DNA of 64,000 nucleotides from assembly GCF_007830635.1 (NCBI RefSeq), contig NZ_VLLA01000011.1, positions 62,001-126,000 of the forward strand, in the 5' to 3' direction. The stretch comes from Bradyrhizobium huanghuaihaiense. Its GTDB lineage: Bacteria; Pseudomonadota; Alphaproteobacteria; Rhizobiales; Xanthobacteraceae. Made by a program: the position numbers and the translations under genes. Position 1 is the first letter of the stretch, and each line of letters starts with the position of its first letter. Below, piece by piece: positions 59,223 to 64,000 of the stretch. The notes beneath the pieces are model-generated. The model worked only from the letters and a program-made list of their open reading frames with translations. It searched no databases and was not told the DNA's origin.

Positions 59223-60557
59223 TTACGGCAGCTTCAGCGAGGTCTCCGCGTTGTACGGCTTCAGCGTCTCGTCCGCGGCCTTCTGGGCGGCGGCGAGGGC
59301 CTCCTTCGGCTGCTTCTTGCCGTTGAGGACCAGCATCACCTCGTCCTCGAGGTTCTTGCGGACCGGGACGGTCTTGTAGGTCGCAAACCACGGCTTTGCG
59401 ACGTCGAGCTGCTCGACGGCGGTCTTGGCGTCCGGGTTCTTGTTGAGGAAGTCGACCATCTCGGGCGTCTTGTAGGCGGCCATGTTGGGCGCGAAATAGC
59501 CGGTGGCGCGGCTCCACCAGCCGCTCTTCTCGGGCGAGGTCATCCACTTGATCAGCGTCCAGGCGGCCTTCTGCTTGTCGGCTTCCTGGCCGGCCGGAAC
59601 GATCAGCGAGGCGCCGCCGATCGGCACGGCGTTGCGGACGTTGCGCGGGATGAAGGCGACCTTGTAGGCGAACTTGGCGTTGTCGCGCACATAGGTCAGC
59701 GAGCCCGTCGACAGCATCATCATCGCGGCGTTGCCGGAGATGAAGGAGGTGCTGACGGCAGGGCCGGGCGTGGCGCCGGGCGGATGCACCTTGTGCTTGG
59801 CGACGAGGTCGTTCCACCAGGTCAGCGCGCCCAGCATCGAGGGCGTGTCGTAATAGACCTCGCCGCCGAACTCTTCGTTGTAGTAGCGCCCGCCATTGCT
59901 CATGGTGAGCGTTTCCATCATCCAGCCGCAATAGTCGTAGGCGCAGGGGATCGCGATGCCCCACTGGGTCACCTTGTCACCCTCGCGCCTGGTGAGCTTC
60001 TTGGCCCACTCGGTGAGCTCGGCCCAGGTCTGCGGCGGCTTGTTCGGATCAAGGCCGGCTTCCTTGGCCTTGTCGGCGTTGATGTAGAGCAGCGGCGTCG
60101 AATTGTGGAAGGGCACGCCGTAGACCGAGCGGTTGATCACCGCGTTGCCCTGCAGCGCCGGGAAGAACTGGCCGAGGAACTGGTCCTTGGTGGTGCCGTC
60201 GGCGGCGATCAGGGGATCGAGATTGGTGAGCTCGTTCTCGATCTGCATGTCGAGCAGGAAGTTCGCCGACATGATCACGGCGGCGGGCGGCTTGCCGGCC
60301 TTGATCGACGCGCGCGTCTTGATCAGCGTGTCGTCGTAGGAGCCGGTGTAGACCGCGGTCGCCTTGATCGCGGGATGGGTCTCGTTAAACTCCTTGATCA
60401 GGCTGCCCATGTCGCGGGCGAGCTTGCCGTCGACGGGAACGGGAAAGAACAAATCGATCTCGGTCGGACCTTCGCCGGCGAGCGCCGGGAAGGTGAGGGC
60501 GCCTGCCATAGAGCCTGCCATGGCGAGGCCAAGCATGAGCCTGCGGGAAAACAGCAT
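59223..60557 (-). CDS. ABC transporter substrate-binding protein, UgpB-like
   Basis: A 444-residue periplasmic binding protein of the family that binds glycerol-3-phosphate or glycerophosphodiesters. The signal peptide (LMLGLAMAGSMAGALTFPAL) is followed by EIDLFFPVPVDGKLARDMGS, the hinge regions and a Trp-rich binding area (AYDYCGWMMETLTMSNGGRY near residue 205). YGVPFHNSTPLLYINAD near residue 135 is typical of UgpB. ATG at 60557 follows AGGAGATTCTTCG. Last gene of the metallophosphoesterase-ugpA-ugpE-ugpB unit. Confidence 0.9.
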   Translation of the reverse strand: MLFSRRLMLGLAMAGSMAGALTFPALAGEGPTEIDLFFPVPVDGKLARDMGSLIKEFNETHPAIKATAVYTGSYDDTLIKTRASIKAGKPPAAVIMSANFLLDMQIENELTNLDPLIAADGTTKDQFLGQFFPALQGNAVINRSVYGVPFHNSTPLLYINADKAKEAGLDPNKPPQTWAELTEWAKKLTRREGDKVTQWGIAIPCAYDYCGWMMETLTMSNGGRYYNEEFGGEVYYDTPSMLGALTWWNDLVAKHKVHPPGATPGPAVSTSFISGNAAMMMLSTGSLTYVRDNAKFAYKVAFIPRNVRNAVPIGGASLIVPAGQEADKQKAAWTLIKWMTSPEKSGWWSRATGYFAPNMAAYKTPEMVDFLNKNPDAKTAVEQLDVAKPWFATYKTVPVRKNLEDEVMLVLNGKKQPKEALAAAQKAADETLKPYNAETSLKLP

Positions 60558-60568
60558 CGAAGAATCTC

Positions 60569-61438
60569 CTATTTGATGCCTGAGGTGACGAAAGAGCTGA
60601 TGAAGCGCTTCTGGAAGATCAGGAAGGTGACGAGCAGCGGCGCGATCACCATCAGCGTGCCCGCGGCGATGGTGCCCCAGGCCTGGGTGCCTTCGGCGGT
60701 CTTGGTGAACACCGAGAGGCCGACCGTGAGCGGCCGCTTGTCGGGCGAATTGATCACCATCAGCGGCCACAGGAAGTCGTTCCAGTGGCTGGTCACGGAG
60801 ATGATGGCGAAGGCGGAGAAGCTCGGCATCGACAGCGGCACGTAGATGTGACGGATGCGCTGGAACAGGCTGGCACCGTCGATCAGCGCCGCGTCTTCCA
60901 GCTCGGTCGGGATCGCCTCGAACGCCTGGCGCATCAGGAAGGTGCCGAAGGCCGAAGCGAAGAACGGCATCATCACGCCGGCGAGCGTGTCGTAGAGGCC
61001 GAGCTGTGCCACCAGTTTCAGGTTCGGCACGATCAGCAGCACCGGCACCAGCATCAGCTGCATCAGGAACAGGTAGAAGATCAGCGTCTTGCCGGCGAAG
61101 CTCAGGCGGGCGAAGGCAAAGCCAGCCAGCGTGATCGTGAAGAACTGCACCAGGAGGATGCCGCTGCAGATGATCGTGGTGTTGAGGGTGTAGCGCGGGA
61201 AATCGCCGATCTCCCAGGCATCCCTGATATTGTCGAGCGTGGGCTTCAGGCTCGGCATCAGCTCGGCCATGGCGTTGATGCCGTCCGAGGCGGGGCGCAG
61301 CGTTGCCACGCCCATCCACAGGAAAGGGATCAGCCAGACGATCGCGAGCAGCACGGTCAGGAGGAAGCCGAGCTTGGGCGTGATCTCGCCGCGGGTGGCG
61401 AGCGGTGCGTCCTTCCACAGCGCATCGAACAGCTTCAT
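60569..61438 (-). CDS. ABC transporter permease, UgpE-like
   Basis: A 289-residue inner-membrane permease with six helices. The EAA loop that contacts the ATPase is EDAALIDGASLFQRIRHIYV near residue 180 (read EDAALIDGAS..G-like..P). WKDAPLATRGEITPKLGFLL at the start precedes the first helix. It overlaps the ugpA stop by 4 bp (ATGA). Family assignment is by order and similarity to carbohydrate-type (MalG) permeases. Confidence 0.9.
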   Translation of the reverse strand: MKLFDALWKDAPLATRGEITPKLGFLLTVLLAIVWLIPFLWMGVATLRPASDGINAMAELMPSLKPTLDNIRDAWEIGDFPRYTLNTTIICSGILLVQFFTITLAGFAFARLSFAGKTLIFYLFLMQLMLVPVLLIVPNLKLVAQLGLYDTLAGVMMPFFASAFGTFLMRQAFEAIPTELEDAALIDGASLFQRIRHIYVPLSMPSFSAFAIISVTSHWNDFLWPLMVINSPDKRPLTVGLSVFTKTAEGTQAWGTIAAGTLMVIAPLLVTFLIFQKRFISSFVTSGIK

Positions 61439-62385
61439 GGCCCGCCCTCCCGGTTCGCCATGGTGCGGAAGGACAGTGCGGTGAGGCCCATCAGCGCGGC
61501 GAGCGTCAGCAGCGTCGCCGCCGAGGCCTTGCCGACGTCGTAGTGCTCGACCGCCTGCTGGTAGATGTAGAACAGCACGAGATTGGTCGAGTTGGACGGC
61601 CCGCCCTGGGTCATGACGAAGACGTGGTCGACCTGCGTCACCGCGTTGAGGATTGCGATGACGGTGACGAACAGGAAGGTGGGCTTGAGCTCCGGCAGGA
61701 TGATGTGGCGAAACCGCTGATAGGGCCCCGCGCCGTCGAGATGCGCCGCCTCCATGACATCCTCGGGCACGGCCTGGAGGCCGGCGAGGAAGAACAGCAT
61801 GTAATAGCCGGCGTTCTTCCAGACCGTGATGATCATGATCGCGTAGAGCGCGATGTCGGGGTCGCCGAGCCAGTTCGGCAGCACCGGCAGCAGCCGGCCG
61901 ATGTAATAATCGAGCAGGCCGACATTGGGCAGGAAGATGAACAGGAACAGCGCTGAGGCGGCGACCATCGGGATCAGCACCGGCAGGAACAAAGCGGCGC
62001 GCAGCGCGCTGTTCACGGCATGGGTGCGGGACAGCGCCAGCGCGAACAACAGCGCAAGTCCGATGCTCGGGACCGCCGTGCCGATTGCGTAGATCAGATT
62101 GTTGACGACGGCGCCGGTGAAGGCGGGGTCGGTCAGCACCGCGCTGATATTATCGAGGCCGACGAAACGCACCGGCGCCTTGGGCGTGGCGCGCTGATAG
62201 AGCGCGTCGATGAGGACGCGTCCCATCGCGCCATAGGTGAACAGCGCGAGGAAGACCAGCGAGGGCAACAGCAGAAAATAGGCAGGCAGCGAGGCTTTGA
62301 GGCGGCTCGAAAACCGCTTCAGGACGTGCAGACGCGGTGCCGCCGACGTCGCGACCGGGAGAGCCGCGGGTTCAGCGAGGCTCAT
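61435..62385 (-). CDS. ABC transporter permease, UgpA-like
   Basis: A 316-residue partner permease of the MalF type with six helices (AYFLLLPSLVFLALFTYGAM near residue 35 is the first). The EAA loop is EDVMEAAHLDGAGPYQRFRH near residue 205. ATG at 62385 (MSLAEPAAL) is chosen because it directly follows the metallophosphoesterase stop (TGAGATG). The ATPase subunit (UgpC) is not found in the window. Confidence 0.9.
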   Translation of the reverse strand: MSLAEPAALPVATSAAPRLHVLKRFSSRLKASLPAYFLLLPSLVFLALFTYGAMGRVLIDALYQRATPKAPVRFVGLDNISAVLTDPAFTGAVVNNLIYAIGTAVPSIGLALLFALALSRTHAVNSALRAALFLPVLIPMVAASALFLFIFLPNVGLLDYYIGRLLPVLPNWLGDPDIALYAIMIITVWKNAGYYMLFFLAGLQAVPEDVMEAAHLDGAGPYQRFRHIILPELKPTFLFVTVIAILNAVTQVDHVFVMTQGGPSNSTNLVLFYIYQQAVEHYDVGKASAATLLTLAALMGLTALSFRTMANREGGP

Positions 62386-62386
62386 C

Positions 62387-63238
62387 TCATCGCGCCGGGA
62401 AATTGAGCGCATAGTCGCGGCCATCCACTCCTGCCGGTGGCTCGAAGGGGAAGCGCAGACTGGTGTCGAGGAAGTCGTGGCTGTGCACGACCAGGTTCTC
62501 CTGGTCGATCAGCACGACGCCATAGGCCGGCGGCTCGTGGCTGGCGAGGTGGTCGGTGGCCGCAGCGTCAAGCTCGAACCAGACCTGGTGGTTGGTGCCG
62601 CGCAGCGTCGAGAACGGGATCTTGCCGTAGCTGCCGAAGATCGGCCGGTGCACATGGCCGAAGAAGAGATGGCGGATGCGTGAGCGATAAGGCGCGATGA
62701 CTTCCGCGAATTCGGCGCTCTGCTTCAGCGCGATCTCGTCCATCGCATGGACGCCGACCGGGAAGGGCGGATGGTGCATGAACACCACGAATTGCTGGTC
62801 CGTCGGCGCAGCAGCCAGCGTGCTCGCGAGCCAGCCGAGGCGCCTCTCGCACATCTCGCCGGCGTGGCTGGTCTCGTCCAGCGTGTCCAGGAAGACGAAC
62901 AGGCCATGCTCGGTGGTGCGCGTGCCCTGCACGAAGCCGTTGGCATCGCGCGGCGCGGCTTTCAGGCTGTCGAGACAGGTCACCCGCTTGTCGTGATTGC
63001 CGACCATGGCGATGTACGGAATTTTCAGCGCCGCCATCGCCTCGGCGAAATTGGCATAGGATTCAGCTTCGCCCCAATGCGTGAGGTCGCCGGTCACCAC
63101 CGCAAACGCAGCGTCGGACTGGTGCTTGTTGATGTCGGCAATCGCCGCATCCAGCCGGGCGCGCGGATCGAGCCCATAGAGCTTCAGCCCGGGGTTCGCG
63201 AGATGCGTGTCGGTGATGTGGATGAACTTGAAGGGCAT
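62387..63238 (-). CDS. Metallophosphoesterase, phosphodiesterase-type (GpdQ/CpdA-like)
   Basis: A 283-residue di-metal phosphoesterase. The motifs are all present: HITDTHL near residue 7, VVTGDLTHWGE near residue 48, VGNHDK near residue 79, FMHHPPFPV near residue 152 and FGHVHRP near residue 190. No signal peptide, so cytoplasmic. Relatives cut glycerophosphodiesters or cyclic nucleotides. Being the first gene before a Ugp-type importer, it probably splits imported glycerophosphodiesters. A Pho-box-like repeat lies 76 bp upstream. Confidence 0.88.
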   Translation of the reverse strand: MPFKFIHITDTHLANPGLKLYGLDPRARLDAAIADINKHQSDAAFAVVTGDLTHWGEAESYANFAEAMAALKIPYIAMVGNHDKRVTCLDSLKAAPRDANGFVQGTRTTEHGLFVFLDTLDETSHAGEMCERRLGWLASTLAAAPTDQQFVVFMHHPPFPVGVHAMDEIALKQSAEFAEVIAPYRSRIRHLFFGHVHRPIFGSYGKIPFSTLRGTNHQVWFELDAAATDHLASHEPPAYGVVLIDQENLVVHSHDFLDTSLRFPFEPPAGVDGRDYALNFPAR

Positions 63239-63313
63239 GGGGCGCTTTGTCGGGACGGTTGGAGGATGGGCGCCTCCGGCAAGACGGCCCTGCCAGCCCG
63301 TTAGAGCGCGTGT

Positions 63314-63331
63314 GTTTCAGTTTGATGACAG
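63314..63331 (-). promoter_or_regulatory. Pho-box-like direct repeat upstream of the phosphoesterase-ugp operon
   Basis: On the minus strand the sequence CTGTCATCAAACTGAAAC has a perfect first half-site (CTGTCAT), a 4-base AT-rich spacer and a second half-site CTGAAAC that agrees with CTGTCAT/C at five of seven positions. It lies 76-93 bp before the phosphoesterase ATG. ugp genes are classic PhoB targets, so the context supports the site. Confidence 0.7.
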
Positions 63332-63445
63332 CGGTTCCCGAGGACGGGGCGTGTCCACAACGCCCGTCGGACAGGAATGGAGTAGCGCAAGGCGTAATCC
63401 ATGCCGTGGATCAATTAGAGATGGTGGTGCGCGGCAGAGCCCGCC

Positions 63446-64000
63446 TCAGGTCCCGCAGAACGTCTGCAGCACCCGCTGGTCCGGCAGCGGCGGATCGGCG
63501 TAGGCCGCATACTCCGGCTGGTCCTCGTATGGCTTGGCCAACACCTTCACCAATTCTTCGAACGGCGCGTAGTCGTCATCCTTCACCGCGGCCTGGATCA
63601 CGGCCTCGACGCGGTGGTTGCGCGGAATGAAGATCGGGTTGACGGCGTGCATGGCGGCCTGCCGCTCGGCCGCGCTCTGCGGCTCCAGCGCAATACGCGC
63701 GCGCCAGCGGGCGGCCCACTCGTCGAAGGTTGCGGGATCCATGAACTGTGCGCGGACGTCGGCGCCGTCATCGCCCGCGGCGTTGCCGAGCTTGCGGAAG
63801 GTGAGGGTGAAGTCGGCCTGGTTCTTGGGCATGGCGTCGAGCAGGTCCTGGATCAGCGCTTCGTCGCCATCGCGCTCCGTGAATAGCCCGACTTTCTTGC
63901 GCAGGCCGGCCTGATAGGCGGCGCTGAACGTTTCGGCGAAGGCGCCTAGGATGTCCTGGGCTTCCGCGACGGCCTTTTCCTGATCGTCCGAGAACAGCGG
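63446..64000 (-). CDS. SelO family pseudokinase (protein adenylyltransferase), C-terminal part
   Basis: The last 184 codons of a leftward gene that begins outside the window. AVNPIFIPRNHRVEAVIQAA near the end, followed by PFEELVKVLAKPYEDQPEY, is the signature end of the SelO/YdiU family. These pseudokinases transfer AMP to Ser, Thr or Tyr of proteins and have been linked to redox stress. A C-terminal Cys (QTFCGT) is at the position where some members carry selenocysteine; here it is plain Cys. Confidence 0.9.
   Translation of the reverse strand, partial: PLFSDDQEKAVAEAQDILGAFAETFSAAYQAGLRKKVGLFTERDGDEALIQDLLDAMPKNQADFTLTFRKLGNAAGDDGADVRAQFMDPATFDEWAARWRARIALEPQSAAERQAAMHAVNPIFIPRNHRVEAVIQAAVKDDDYAPFEELVKVLAKPYEDQPEYAAYADPPLPDQRVLQTFCGT

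Overview
The window is about 64 kb of GC-rich alphaproteobacterial chromosome, most likely Bradyrhizobium or a close Nitrobacteraceae relative. This rests on gene order (rpsF-rpsR-DUF2232-rplI; fabD-fabG-acpP-fabF-mltG-yicC-gmk; lptF-lptG-lptD-surA-pdxA-rsmA opposite pepA-holC; hdaA-ppk-ppx beside purM-purN), on the Gly/Arg-rich tail of ribosomal protein S6, and on interspersed palindromic elements that I recognise from that group. Species is an inference. No rRNA, tRNA, CRISPR array, prophage, insertion sequence or transposase was seen.

Layout. 0-3.8 kb: a FadR-type regulator with its operator and a truncated NAD-binding dehydrogenase, a GFA-family protein, an exported SGNH-like protein, exonuclease III and a Cys-rich exported protein. 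3.8-8.6 kb: alanine racemase, DnaB helicase, two very small ORFs around a CRP-like palindrome, and cyclopropane fatty acid synthase. 8.9-11 kb: a c-type cytochrome with a long Pro/Ala/Lys tail, then a TetR-thioesterase pair. 11-13.6 kb: the S6-S18-DUF2232-L9 ribosomal operon. 13.9-15.7 kb: a TetR-desaturase pair. 15.9-22.6 kb: fatty acid synthesis and cell-wall block ending in gmk. 22.5-27.5 kb: an accessory stretch with an interspersed repeat, several small unknown genes and a zinc alcohol dehydrogenase. 27.5-37.4 kb: rsmA-pdxA-surA-lptD-lptG-lptF, read leftward with near-zero spacing, and divergent pepA-holC. 37.5-43.4 kb: lipoprotein, methyltransferase, ABC-F protein, small proteins, ndk, TerC. 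43.4-50.5 kb: polyphosphate kinase and exopolyphosphatase, HdaA, a PgsA-like synthase, divergent purM-purN. 50.5-57.4 kb: cold-shock protein, autotransporter-type barrel, then a LysR regulator divergent from an unusual cluster of two acetyltransferase-like proteins, an isochorismatase-fold protein that appears to lack its catalytic Lys and Cys, and a 56-residue protein, followed by a class III aminotransferase. 57.6-64 kb: RNase D, a 36-residue membrane protein, a Ugp-type ABC importer without its ATPase, co-transcribed with a metallophosphoesterase, and the end of a SelO-family gene.

How it works together. Most of the window is housekeeping: envelope building (fatty acids, LPS export, peptidoglycan), translation, purine synthesis and replication control. 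A phosphate theme links two distant parts: I find Pho-box-like direct repeats upstream of ppk and upstream of the metallophosphoesterase-ugp operon. That suggests shared PhoB control of polyphosphate storage and of scavenging organic phosphodiesters. Each local regulator (FadR, two TetR) has a good palindrome just upstream of its own gene, so autoregulated local circuits are likely. Short inverted-repeat elements sit mainly at gene ends and may act as terminators. The best candidate for something undescribed is the 52.7-55.8 kb cluster; no product can be named from sequence alone.
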